From positions 1 to 64,000 of the forward strand of contig NZ_FWXV01000006.1 in NCBI RefSeq assembly GCF_900176515.1: a DNA stretch of 64,000 nt, written 5' to 3'. A program made the position numbers and the translations under genes. The notes beneath the pieces are model-generated. The model did not search any database, had not been told where the DNA came from, and saw only the letters and a program-made list of their open reading frames with translations. This document shows, piece by piece, positions 27,537 to 35,629 of this stretch. Each line of letters starts with the position of its first letter. Positions within the stretch are counted from its first letter, which is position 1. Source of the DNA: Kibdelosporangium aridum (GTDB lineage: Bacteria; Actinomycetota; Actinomycetes; Mycobacteriales; Pseudonocardiaceae).

Positions 27537-29492
27537 GTGAGCAACACCGATCTGTTGAGCAGCGACACGGCTGCGGGCACTTCTGACAAGTCCCAGGTCG
27601 CCGGCTCCAACGGCGGTGCCCCGCGCCGCCGTGCAGGGCTGTCCGGCATGGTGCTGGCGGAGCTGCGCGAGTTGGCCGGAACGCTTGGCATCACCGGTAC
27701 CACCGGGATGCGCAAGGGCGACCTGATCAATGCCATCAAGGAGCGCCAGGGCGGGTCCACTGGGGGCACCGCGGACACATTGCCGCTCGACAACTTGCCT
27801 GCTGTCAAGCAGCCCAGGTCTGCCAAGAGCCCGAAGCCGGCGATCGACAAGACCCCCGCGGCCGAGAAGCCCGCGAAGGCCGAGAAGCCCGCGGCCGACG
27901 AGGAGCAGGCACCGACTCGCACCCGTCGCCGCCGCGCAGGCCGCCCGACCGGCAGCCCGGACGCCGAGGCGAAGACGGCCGAGGTCAAGGCCGAGCCGAA
28001 GACGGAGCCAGCGGCCGAGTCGAAGCCCGAGCCGCAGGCTGGCCGGGAAGAGCGCCAGGAGCGTCAGCAGGGGGAGCGGCAGGGCCGCGACCGGCGCGAG
28101 CGCAACAACGACCGCGGTGAGCGCGGCGAGCGTGGTGAGCGCGGCGAGCGCGGGAACCGTAACGACCGTGGTGACCGCAACAACGACCGTGGCCAGGGCC
28201 GCCAGAACCAGGACCAGAGCAACGCGCAGGACGACGAGGACGACGACGAGAGGGGCGGCCGTCGCGGCCGTCGGTTCCGTGACCGTCGCCGTCGTGGCCG
28301 TGGCGAGGGCGGCACCGGTGGCGGTGGCGCCGACACCGAGGTGCGTGAGGACGACGTCCTGCTGCCCGTCGCGGGTGTGCTGGACGTGCTGGAGAACTAC
28401 GCGTTCGTGCGTACCTCCGGCTACCTCGCGGGCCCGAACGACGTGTACGTCTCGCTGTCGCTCGTGCGCCGGCACGGCCTGCGCCGTGGTGACGCGATCA
28501 CCGGTCTGGTCCGCCAGCCGCGTGAGGGCGAGCAGCAGCGGCAGAAGTTCAACCCGCTCGTGCGGGTCGAGACTGTCAACGGCATGGACCCCGAGCAGGC
28601 CAAGGCCCGCCCGGAGTTCACCAAGCTGACGCCGCTGTACCCGAACGAGCGACTGCGCCTCGAGACCGAGCCGCACATCCTCTCGACCCGGGTCATCGAC
28701 CTGGTCATGCCGGTCGGCAAGGGCCAGCGTGCGCTGATCGTCTCCCCGCCGAAAGCCGGTAAGACGACTGTTCTGCAGCAGATCGCCAACGCGATCGCCA
28801 AGAACAACCCCGAGTGCTACCTCATGGTCGTCCTGGTGGACGAGCGTCCTGAGGAAGTCACCGACATGCAGCGCAACGTCGACGGCGAGGTCATCGCCGC
28901 CACGTTCGACCGCCCGCCGGCGGACCACACCATGCTGGCAGAGCTGGCGATCGAGCGGGCCAAGCGGCTCGTCGAGATGGGCACCGACGTGGTCGTGCTG
29001 CTCGACTCCGTCACCCGTCTGGGTCGTGCGTACAACCTGGCGGCCCCGGCGTCCGGCCGGATCCTGTCCGGTGGTGTCGACTCGACCGCGCTGTACCCGC
29101 CGAAGCGTTTCCTGGGTGCCGCTCGCAACATCGAGAACGGCGGCTCGCTGACCATCTTCGCGACCGCGCTGGTCGAGACCGGCTCCGCCGGTGACAGCGT
29201 GATCTTCGAGGAGTTCAAGGGCACCGGCAACGCCGAGCTCAAGCTGGACCGCAAGATCGCCGACAAGCGCACCTTCCCCGCGGTGGACGTCGACCAGTCC
29301 TCCACCCGTAAGGAAGACCTGCTGCTCTCGCCGGACGAGCTGGCCGTCACGCACAAGCTGCGTCGTGTCCTGCACGCCCTGGAGCCGCAGGCGGCGATCG
29401 AGCTGCTGCTCGACCGGCTGCGCAAGACCCGCACCAACATCGAGTTCCTGATGCAGGTGGCCAAGACCACCCCGGGTGCGGACAACGACTGA
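27537..29492 (+). CDS. rho: Transcription termination factor Rho
   Basis: 651 residues from a GTG preceded by AGGAAGG; an ATG 53 codons upstream lacks such a site. Order: N-terminal Rho-N helical domain (GMVLAELRELAGTLGI), a long low-complexity insertion at roughly 80-265 that is first Lys/Ala/Pro- then Arg/Asp/Gly-rich (GERGERGERGERG), the RNA-binding cold-shock-like domain (ENYAFVRTSGYL), and the hexameric ATPase with Walker A PPKAGKTT (about 403), VDERPEEVTDM, LDSVTRLGRAYN and a GGVDS Q-loop. The large charged insertion is typical of high-GC actinobacterial Rho and increases RNA affinity in relatives. Confidence 0.96.
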   Translation: MSNTDLLSSDTAAGTSDKSQVAGSNGGAPRRRAGLSGMVLAELRELAGTLGITGTTGMRKGDLINAIKERQGGSTGGTADTLPLDNLPAVKQPRSAKSPKPAIDKTPAAEKPAKAEKPAADEEQAPTRTRRRRAGRPTGSPDAEAKTAEVKAEPKTEPAAESKPEPQAGREERQERQQGERQGRDRRERNNDRGERGERGERGERGNRNDRGDRNNDRGQGRQNQDQSNAQDDEDDDERGGRRGRRFRDRRRRGRGEGGTGGGGADTEVREDDVLLPVAGVLDVLENYAFVRTSGYLAGPNDVYVSLSLVRRHGLRRGDAITGLVRQPREGEQQRQKFNPLVRVETVNGMDPEQAKARPEFTKLTPLYPNERLRLETEPHILSTRVIDLVMPVGKGQRALIVSPPKAGKTTVLQQIANAIAKNNPECYLMVVLVDERPEEVTDMQRNVDGEVIAATFDRPPADHTMLAELAIERAKRLVEMGTDVVVLLDSVTRLGRAYNLAAPASGRILSGGVDSTALYPPKRFLGAARNIENGGSLTIFATALVETGSAGDSVIFEEFKGTGNAELKLDRKIADKRTFPAVDVDQSSTRKEDLLLSPDELAVTHKLRRVLHALEPQAAIELLLDRLRKTRTNIEFLMQVAKTTPGADND

Positions 29493-29498
29493 GTCATC

Positions 29499-29535
29499 CC
29501 CTTCGTGAGTGACCTGCCAGGTCACTCACGAAGGG
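29499..29535. terminator. Bidirectional terminator after rho
   Basis: A perfect 18-bp stem around a single central base starts 7 bases after the rho stop. Its right arm contains the stop codon of the convergent membrane protein gene. The core CGTGAGTG/CACTCACG recurs in the hairpin at 33059-33088. No U tract. Confidence 0.75.
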
Positions 29536-29939
29536 ATCGGCGTGTGTTTGCCCATGGAGCGGTGCAGCCAGGTGATCCTGAGCAGCACTACCGCACTCGG
29601 GATGCCGAGGCCGATGGCCAGAATTGCCGGGACGATCATCCCGTGCAGCACGATTCCGGCGACGAAAACTACAAACGCGTACAGCCAATTCAGCCAACGC
29701 CACCCGCGCGGTCGGTCGATCGAGTAGCCGACCATCGCGGTGACCCCGGCGGCCGTGCCCATGTGCGCGCTGGTCAGCACGGTGTCACCGGGCGAGCTGA
29801 GCAACAGCTGGCCCACTGATGTGAGGCCGAGCACAACGGCCGTGAACAGCACCGGCAACGCCACCCATGAGAGCAGCGGAAGCGGGCGTCGTACGGCGCA
29901 TTGCACGCGATTAGTTTGTCGGGCGTTCTGCCTGGTCAT
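29526..29939 (-). CDS. Small integral membrane protein, unknown function
   Basis: 137 residues counting from the ATG in MTRQNARQ; a longer in-frame extension into the rpmE upstream region looks non-coding. Four hydrophobic segments are visible: LPLLSWVALPVLFTAVVL, the TSAHMGTAAGVTAMVGY stretch, and a pair near the C-terminus (WLYAFVVFVAGIVLHG and a following helix). I recognise no family. It is convergent with rho and divergent from rpmE. Confidence 0.6.
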   Translation of the reverse strand: MTRQNARQTNRVQCAVRRPLPLLSWVALPVLFTAVVLGLTSVGQLLLSSPGDTVLTSAHMGTAAGVTAMVGYSIDRPRGWRWLNWLYAFVVFVAGIVLHGMIVPAILAIGLGIPSAVVLLRITWLHRSMGKHTPIPS

Positions 29940-30025
29940 AACCCAGGGGTCGACCAAGCCCCAGGGTTCTGCGTTGGGCGGCACCCCAGCCACGACGAGC
30001 GGGTAAGTGGCCAGCGCCGGAACAA

Positions 30026-30041
30026 ACCTCCGTACGGAGGT
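30026..30041. promoter_or_regulatory. 16-bp perfect palindrome upstream of rpmE
   Basis: ACCTCCGTACGGAGGT is self-complementary without a spacer and lies between the divergent membrane protein gene and rpmE, 107 bases before the rpmE start. Its placement suits an operator more than a terminator. The regulator is unknown and it does not look like a Zur box. Confidence 0.4.
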
Positions 30042-30148
30042 GTTGTACGAGCTGGTCAGAGCGTCTGGCACACTAGTAGGTCGAGTCCGGCTCCGGTTCA
30101 CCCCGAGTGCGTGTGGGGACCCGGCGGCCACAACGAGAGGCGAGATCA

Positions 30149-30361
30149 GTGAAGAGCGGTATCCACCCCGAGTACGTCACCACTGAGGTGACCTGCGGCT
30201 GCGGCAACACCTTTTCCACCCGCAGCACCAAGACTTCCGGGTCCATCCACGTCGAGGTCTGCTCCAACTGCCACCCGTTCTACACGGGCAAGCAGAAGAT
30301 CCTGGACACCGGTGGCCGGGTCGCGCGCTTCGAAGCCCGTTACGGCAAGCGCAAGAAGTAG
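30149..30361 (+). CDS. rpmE: 50S ribosomal protein L31
   Basis: 70 residues from a GTG with GAGAGG upstream. It carries the zinc-binding CGCGNTF and CSNCHPFYTGKQK motifs, so it is the cysteine-containing (zinc) L31 form, and ends in the usual basic tail. It lies between rho and prfA as in most actinobacteria. Confidence 0.96.
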   Translation: MKSGIHPEYVTTEVTCGCGNTFSTRSTKTSGSIHVEVCSNCHPFYTGKQKILDTGGRVARFEARYGKRKK

Positions 30362-30424
30362 CTGTTCGGGCGATGGGCGACGTGTGTCCGCGGAAAGCGC
30401 GGACCTCGTCGCCCTCAATTATGT

Positions 30425-30443
30425 TGGGGGGCCGAGCCCCCCA
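30425..30443. terminator. Possible attenuating hairpin between rpmE and prfA
   Basis: TGGGGGGC pairs with GCCCCCCA around a 3-base loop, 64 bases after rpmE and 82 before prfA. It has no U tract, and may be a partial terminator or RNA-processing site. Confidence 0.35.
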
Positions 30444-30524
30444 CGCCCCCCACGGTGCGTGCTCCTTCAGACCCAGCGTGGGCGCGTTTGTCCAAACCAG
30501 CCCGTTCTGCTCGAAGAGGACACC

Positions 30525-31580
30525 GTGGACGAGTTGCTCAAGGAATACGCCGAGCTGGAACGTGAACTGGCCGACCCGGCAGTGCACGCCGACCAGGCGC
30601 GTGCCCGGAAACTCGGCCGCAGGTACGCCGAGCTCACCCCGATCGTGAAGACCCTGCGCGAGCTTGACAGCGCGCGCGAGGACCTGGCCGCCGCGCAGGA
30701 GCTGGCGACCGAGGACGAGGCGTTCGCCGCCGAGGCCGAAGCGCTGACCAAGCGCATCCCCGAGCTGGAAGAGCGCCTGTCCGAGCTGTTGCTGCCGCGT
30801 GACCCGCACGACGGCTCCGATGTGCTCGTCGAGATCAAGTCCGGCGAAGGTGGCGAGGAGTCCGCGCTGTTCGCGGGCGACCTGTTCCGGATGTACACGC
30901 GCTACGCCGAGAAGCGCGGCTGGAAGATCGACGTGCTGAACGCGACCGAATCGGATCTCGGCGGCTACAAGGACGTCACCCTTTCGGTGAAATCCAAGGG
31001 CACCGACGCCGAGGGTGTCTGGGCCCGGATGAAGTTCGAAGGCGGCGTGCACCGCGTGCAGCGCGTGCCGGTGACCGAGTCGCAGGGCCGGATCCACACG
31101 TCCGCCGCGGGTGTGCTCGTCTACCCCGAGGTCGAGGACGTCGAGGTGGAGATCGACGAGAAGGACCTGCGCGTCGACGTTTTCCGGTCGTCCGGGCACG
31201 GCGGCCAGAGCGTCAACACGACCGACTCGGCGGTCCGGATCACCCACCTGCCGACCGGGATCGTGGTGTCCTGCCAGAACGAACGTTCCCAGCTGCAGAA
31301 CCGCGCGCAGGCGATGCACGTGCTGAAGGTGCGGCTGCAGGCGCTGGCCGACGAGGAAGCGGCCAAGAAGGCTTCGGACTCCCGGCGCAGCCAGGTCCGG
31401 ACCGTCGACCGGTCCGAGCGGGTGCGGACGTACAACTTCCCGGAGAACCGGATCTCCGACCACCGGGTGAACTACAAGTCCTACAACCTCGACCAGGTAC
31501 TGGAAGGCGAACTGGACGGCGTGCTCGACGCGCTGGCCGACGCCGACCGCGCCGACCGGCTGGCATCGGCTCAGGGTTGA
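30525..31580 (+). CDS. prfA: Peptide chain release factor 1
   Basis: 351 residues from the GTG in VDELLKEY; the frame stays open further upstream but has no homology there. RF1 reads UAA and UAG through the anticodon-like PVT tripeptide, here in RVPVTESQGRIHTS, and triggers peptide release with the GGQ motif in SSGHGGQSVNTTDSAVR. It precedes prmC, whose product methylates this glutamine. Confidence 0.95.
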   Translation: MDELLKEYAELERELADPAVHADQARARKLGRRYAELTPIVKTLRELDSAREDLAAAQELATEDEAFAAEAEALTKRIPELEERLSELLLPRDPHDGSDVLVEIKSGEGGEESALFAGDLFRMYTRYAEKRGWKIDVLNATESDLGGYKDVTLSVKSKGTDAEGVWARMKFEGGVHRVQRVPVTESQGRIHTSAAGVLVYPEVEDVEVEIDEKDLRVDVFRSSGHGGQSVNTTDSAVRITHLPTGIVVSCQNERSQLQNRAQAMHVLKVRLQALADEEAAKKASDSRRSQVRTVDRSERVRTYNFPENRISDHRVNYKSYNLDQVLEGELDGVLDALADADRADRLASAQG

Positions 31581-31602
31581 TTGCTCTGGGCTAACCTGAG
31601 CT

Positions 31603-32466
31603 ATGACGCGAACCCCGTTGCGACTGGCCATCATCGAAGCCGAGCGGATTCTGGCTGAGGCCGGTGTGGACAGTCCACGGGCCGATGCGGAACTGCTCGC
31701 GTCCCATGTGCTCGGTGTGGAGCGGGGACGGCTGCCGCTGGTGCCGTTGGTCGACGTGTCCGTTGTGGACGAAATCGGCAAACTGGTGCGCCGCAGGGCA
31801 TCCCGCGAACCGCTGCAGCACATCACCGGATCGGCCTGGCTCGGCTCCATCCCGCTGGTGGTGGGGCCCGGTGTTTTCGTCCCGCGCCCCGAGACGGATC
31901 TGCTGCTGGAGTGGGGACTTTCCGTCGCTGCCGAGGCGCCGGTCGTGGTCGACCTGTGCACCGGATCGGGCGCTTTGGCTCTGGCGTTCGCTCATGCGCG
32001 ACCGGACGCTGTGGTGCATGCCGTCGAACTTGACCGCGTGGCCCTGTCGTGGGCCCGCCGCAACGCCGACATCCGGCGCGAGGCCGGCGACACCCCGGTC
32101 CGCTTGCACTCCGGTGACGTCACCGACCCGAAGTTGTTGGCGTCCTTGGAAGGCACGGTCGATCTGGTGCTGTGCAACCCGCCTTACGTTCCCGACTCCA
32201 CTGCCGTACCACCTGAGGTCGCCGAGCACGACCCGGACATCGCGGTCTTCGGCGGCCCGGACGGCCTCGACATCATCAGGCATGTGATCTCCTGCACCGC
32301 CCGGCTGCTGAAGCCTGGCGGCTGGGTCGGCATCGAACACGATGACACCCAAGGATCCTCGGTCCCCGAACTGCTCGCCGCCCGGCGCGTGCTGTCCGAA
32401 GTAGAGGATCACAAGGACCTCGCCGGCCGTCCCCGGTTCGCCACCGCCCAACGTGGTGCCAGGTGA
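31603..32466 (+). CDS. prmC: Release factor glutamine methyltransferase
   Basis: 287 residues. It methylates the GGQ glutamine of RF1 and RF2 using SAM. The SAM site VVDLCTGSGALALAFA and the substrate-binding NPPYVPDS motif are clear, as is the N-terminal helical domain (about 1-75). A TAACCT hexamer lies 5 bases before the ATG and no ribosome binding site is evident, so translation may be leaderless. Its stop overlaps the next start (GTGA). Confidence 0.94.
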   Translation: MTRTPLRLAIIEAERILAEAGVDSPRADAELLASHVLGVERGRLPLVPLVDVSVVDEIGKLVRRRASREPLQHITGSAWLGSIPLVVGPGVFVPRPETDLLLEWGLSVAAEAPVVVDLCTGSGALALAFAHARPDAVVHAVELDRVALSWARRNADIRREAGDTPVRLHSGDVTDPKLLASLEGTVDLVLCNPPYVPDSTAVPPEVAEHDPDIAVFGGPDGLDIIRHVISCTARLLKPGGWVGIEHDDTQGSSVPELLAARRVLSEVEDHKDLAGRPRFATAQRGAR

Positions 32467-33068
32467 CCGGCTTAGCCCTCGGGATCTACCTGCTCTGGCT
32501 GATCCTTGCCTTCGGCGTGCCGATCGCGGTCACCCGGCGCCGGACTGGCGGGCAGGACTCGGGCATGCGGATCTCCGGACGTCTGCAGTGGGCGGGTGAA
32601 GCGGCTTTCGGGGTGACCGGCCTGGTCGGACTGGCCAACCCTGTTCTGGACCTGCTCGGCGTCCTGCCCCGGATCGAACTGCTCGATCAGCTGCCGCTGC
32701 GCATCCTCGGCGCGGTCATCGCCGCGGTCGGTGTTGCTGCCACGGTTTACGCCCAGTTGTCCATGGGGCCGTCGTGGCGTATCGGCGTGGATGTCGCTGA
32801 ACGCACGGACTTGGTCACGGCAGGGCCGTTCCGGGTGGTGCGTAATCCCATCTTCGCCTCGATGCTGCTCACTGGCCTCGGCCTGGCTTTGGCAGTGCCC
32901 AACATCCTGTCCTTTGGCGGTCTGCTGTTGTTGTACGCCACGGTGTCCGTGTTGGTGCGCAAGGTGGAAGAGCCGTACTTGATCAGCACGCACGGCGCGG
33001 ACTACCTCGGTTACGCGCGGCGGATCGGGCGGTTCTTCCCCGGAATCGGACGACTGCGTTCCCCGTGA
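32463..33068 (+). CDS. ICMT/phospholipid methyltransferase-like membrane protein
   Basis: 201 residues with about five hydrophobic segments. The C-terminal half has the signature of isoprenylcysteine carboxyl methyltransferase and related membrane methyltransferases: LVTAGPFRVVRNPIFASML followed by a VEEPYL...GADYLGYARRIGRFFP tail. The substrate in bacteria of this type is unknown. It overlaps prmC by 4 bases, so it is co-translated with a gene of the conserved block although the gene itself is not part of that block in mycobacteria. Confidence 0.8.
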   Translation: MTGLALGIYLLWLILAFGVPIAVTRRRTGGQDSGMRISGRLQWAGEAAFGVTGLVGLANPVLDLLGVLPRIELLDQLPLRILGAVIAAVGVAATVYAQLSMGPSWRIGVDVAERTDLVTAGPFRVVRNPIFASMLLTGLGLALAVPNILSFGGLLLLYATVSVLVRKVEEPYLISTHGADYLGYARRIGRFFPGIGRLRSP

Positions 33069-33088
33069 GTGCGCGCACTCACGGGGAA
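33059..33088. terminator. 30-bp perfect palindrome, bidirectional terminator
   Basis: A fully self-complementary 30-base sequence centred on GCGC includes the stop codon of the ICMT-like gene and ends 7 bases before the stop of the convergent secreted protein gene. It shares the CGTGAGTG core with the rho terminator. Confidence 0.75.
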
Positions 33089-33095
33089 CAACGTG

Positions 33096-33980
33096 TCAGA
33101 CCTTCCGCAGGGTTACGACGGTCGTCTTCTCTTCAGTCACCGGGTTGCCGTAGGTCGGGTCGACGGCCGATGCCCTCGACAGAACCTCGGCCTTGCCGGC
33201 CTGGAACGGAGTTGTTCCAGTCGGATCTGCCGCAGCCGTCCACGGCACCGGGCCGCCTGGCTTGCAGTCGACCTGGGTGGAGTAGTCACCGCGGATCAGG
33301 ACCTGGTTCTTGATCTGCGTGACCCGGCCGTTGATGGTGACCTTGGCAGCCACCGTGCAGCTGACGGTGCCCTTGACGTGCGCCTTGCCGTTGATGGAAT
33401 TGGCCTCGCCCTCGACAGAGATGTCCAGCCCCAGATCGAGCTCGGCCGGTGGCGGCGCGTTGTCGATGTGCACCTCGCCACGCGCGGCGGGTGCCCCGTG
33501 CTCACAGTGCTGCACGAAGCTCGCGTGGAGTTTGTGGACGTACCCGTTCGGACCGAACGCGATGTCCTGAATGGTGAACGTCCCGCTCAGTTCGTTGCAG
33601 CCACGGTGGTTCCCGCTGAAGTCGAGACCGGGTGCGGCCGCACCTTGGAACGGGTAACGCAGTGCGCCGTCGTAGACGCCGGCAACCAGCGGCTTGCCTT
33701 GGACCGCAGCCAGATCCAGGGTCCAGTAGTCGCCGTTCTTCCCGTCCACGCTGACGGCAACGTGGTTCCCGTTGCCCGACACGTTCATCACGTCGCCCGC
33801 ATCCGTTGTGTAGGAGTACGAGCCACCACCAGTGACCCAGTCACCTGGGTCGCCGCTGGCCGCGAAACTGCCTTGGGTGACCGGCTGCGCATTGGCCGGT
33901 ATCACCGCTAAGAGGAAAATGCCAGCCACCAAACTGACCAATGTGGCGACAGCACGTTTCCATGACACAAGATTCCGCAT
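33096..33980 (-). CDS. Secreted protein of unknown function
   Basis: 294 residues from an ATG preceded by AGGGGGG. It has a signal peptide with LVSLVAGIFLLAVIPANAQP and a cleavage site near residue 32. The mature protein is Gly/Val/Thr-rich and predicted largely beta. It has two cysteine-containing segments (GNHRGCNEL, VQHCEHG) and further Cys at SCTVAAK and VDCKPGG, so disulfides are likely. No family recognised. Together with the next gene it forms a minus-strand accessory pair inserted in the conserved prmC to threonylcarbamoyl-AMP synthase interval. Confidence 0.7.
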   Translation of the reverse strand: MRNLVSWKRAVATLVSLVAGIFLLAVIPANAQPVTQGSFAASGDPGDWVTGGGSYSYTTDAGDVMNVSGNGNHVAVSVDGKNGDYWTLDLAAVQGKPLVAGVYDGALRYPFQGAAAPGLDFSGNHRGCNELSGTFTIQDIAFGPNGYVHKLHASFVQHCEHGAPAARGEVHIDNAPPPAELDLGLDISVEGEANSINGKAHVKGTVSCTVAAKVTINGRVTQIKNQVLIRGDYSTQVDCKPGGPVPWTAAADPTGTTPFQAGKAEVLSRASAVDPTYGNPVTEEKTTVVTLRKV

Positions 33981-34159
33981 GGACCCCCCTTGGTCCCAGT
34001 AGGAAATTGCGCGCGTGAGGTCGAAGTTGATCATGGAACTGTTACCGCATGCGAGAACTGTTTCTTCACAATTCACGGGCCCGCTGTTAAATAACCGCCA
34101 AACCTCACCGCGCAATTCTTCCGAGTCAACGGGCTGGTCAGCCTGTTCGAAGTGGAGGC

Positions 34160-34903
34160 TCAGGAACCTTCTGGGGCTTCCCGTAGTGCGGTGAGGTTCG
34201 GGAAGCGCTGAGTCCGCGCGATCCCTTTGACTCGGTAGAACTCGGGTTCGGCCGGCGCGAGCGGGGTGATCGAGCAAATAGGATCCATCAAAGGCAGGCC
34301 GTTGCGGATCTGAGAAATCGCCGCCAACGTGTCCGGCCGGCACACGGCCGCGGTGAACGTCGAACTGCCTTGCCACACGAGCCAATGCCGGAAATCGCGG
34401 AAGGTTTCCTTGGACACCGGGCCGCCGTTGATGACCTCGGCCGCGTCCCACAACGACCACGTCAACGCCTTTCCCATGAACCACCGCAGCGACATCCGGA
34501 ACTGCGCCTCCTGAGCCGCTGGCGGATCGAATCGCTCGATCGTGTCCCAGAACGCGCGAACCCGGATGAGCACCGCGTCGACGAAGGGCTGAGGCGGCAG
34601 GTAACCGTGTGCGTCGACGTAATGGGTGATCAGGCTCGGCGCCCCGTAAATCGTCCGGTCGGGGCCGAGGACATGGATCTCCGCGTTGCCCCATGCCTGC
34701 GCGCAGAACGGGCAGTCGTGCGTCCCGCGGGTCGCGTTCACCGGCAGTTCGGCGAGCACGTTCAGCCCGGCGAGGAACGCCGGATCCACCGGGCCGGTCG
34801 GGAACTCGCCCGCACCGAGCCAGCCGACGTTGAGGTCGGCAACCTCGATCCCTTCCTCGGCGGTCCAGTACGTGTACGGGGACAAGTCGTCGTAAACGGC
34901 CAC
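34160..34903 (-). CDS. DUF7919/DUF4240-like protein
   Basis: 247 residues from the GTG in VAVYDDLSPY. The first ~70 residues (YDDLSPYTYW, DLNVGWL) resemble the DUF7919 family and the C-terminal half (FWDTIERF, WSLWDAAEVINGGP, FRDFRHWLVWQG) resembles DUF4240; both assignments are from memory of family patterns. A central DCPFCAQAWG has a CxxC-like pair. No signal peptide, so probably cytoplasmic. DUF4240-type proteins occur in toxin-immunity contexts, but no toxin is adjacent here. Confidence 0.6.
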   Translation of the reverse strand: MAVYDDLSPYTYWTAEEGIEVADLNVGWLGAGEFPTGPVDPAFLAGLNVLAELPVNATRGTHDCPFCAQAWGNAEIHVLGPDRTIYGAPSLITHYVDAHGYLPPQPFVDAVLIRVRAFWDTIERFDPPAAQEAQFRMSLRWFMGKALTWSLWDAAEVINGGPVSKETFRDFRHWLVWQGSSTFTAAVCRPDTLAAISQIRNGLPLMDPICSITPLAPAEPEFYRVKGIARTQRFPNLTALREAPEGS

Positions 34904-34958
34904 AGCGCATCTTGACCGGCGAGTGGCCGCCCTGAGCGCGAGGGCTAGAGTCACGGGC

Positions 34959-35609
34959 GTGAGCACGCTGTACGACTGTTCATTGGCTGAGGACCGGCAG
35001 GATGGGCTCGCGGCCGCCGCTGGGGCGGTGCGGTCTGGGCGTCTTGTCGTGATTCCTACCGACACCGTCTACGGCATCGGCTGCGACGCCTTCGACGGCG
35101 GCGCTGTGCGGGCGCTGCTCGAGGCCAAGAACCGTGGCCCGGACATGCCGGTCGGCGTGCTCGTCGGAAGTTGGACGGCCATCGACGGCCTCGTCCTTTC
35201 GGTGCCCGACCAGGCGCGCAAGCTTGTCGAGGCGTTCTGGCCCGGCGACCTGTCGATTGTTCTGCCGCACGCACCGAGCCTGGCGTGGGACCTGGGCAAC
35301 ACGCGGGGCACCGTCATGCTCCGGATGCCGCTTCACCCCGTCGCCATCGAGCTTCTCCGTGAGGTCGGGCCGATGGCTGTGTCCAGCGCGAACAGGTCAG
35401 GGCATCCGCCTGCGTCCACGGCCGAGGAGGCCCGCGACCAGCTTGGCGAGTCGGTCGCGGTATACCTGGACGGGGGGCCGTCCGGCGATCCGGTGCCGTC
35501 CTCCATCGTGGACCTCACCGGCGACTCTCCCGTCCTGCTGCGGGAAGGCGCGGTCAGCCGCCAAGCCGTCGAAGAGGCGCTTGGCGTCGAGGTCTCCAGC
35601 CCGGCCTGA
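34959..35609 (+). CDS. tsaC: L-threonylcarbamoyladenylate synthase
   Basis: 216 residues, the short form without the Sua5 C-terminal domain. It makes threonylcarbamoyl-AMP for t6A modification of tRNAs reading ANN codons. YrdC motifs are visible: VIPTDTVYGIGCDA, KNRGPDMPVGVLV, and SANRSGHPPA. The GTG is 7 bases after a TAGAGT -10-like hexamer without a clear ribosome binding site, suggesting a leaderless transcript. glyA follows after 20 bases. Confidence 0.93.
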   Translation: MSTLYDCSLAEDRQDGLAAAAGAVRSGRLVVIPTDTVYGIGCDAFDGGAVRALLEAKNRGPDMPVGVLVGSWTAIDGLVLSVPDQARKLVEAFWPGDLSIVLPHAPSLAWDLGNTRGTVMLRMPLHPVAIELLREVGPMAVSSANRSGHPPASTAEEARDQLGESVAVYLDGGPSGDPVPSSIVDLTGDSPVLLREGAVSRQAVEEALGVEVSSPA

Positions 35610-35629
35610 GCTTGGAAAAGGAGCACTCG

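Noticed and set aside
28060..28240. Tandem GER/GDR codon repeats as a CRISPR-like or mini-satellite array
   Set aside because: The repeats are short, in frame and within the known charged insertion of actinobacterial Rho.
27534..29525. 663-codon minus-strand frame opposite rho
   Set aside because: Low-complexity translation mirroring the Rho insertion; rho itself is unambiguous.
30312..30524. N-terminal extension of prfA
   Set aside because: Overlaps rpmE and a G/C hairpin; no RF1 homology before the GTG at 30525.
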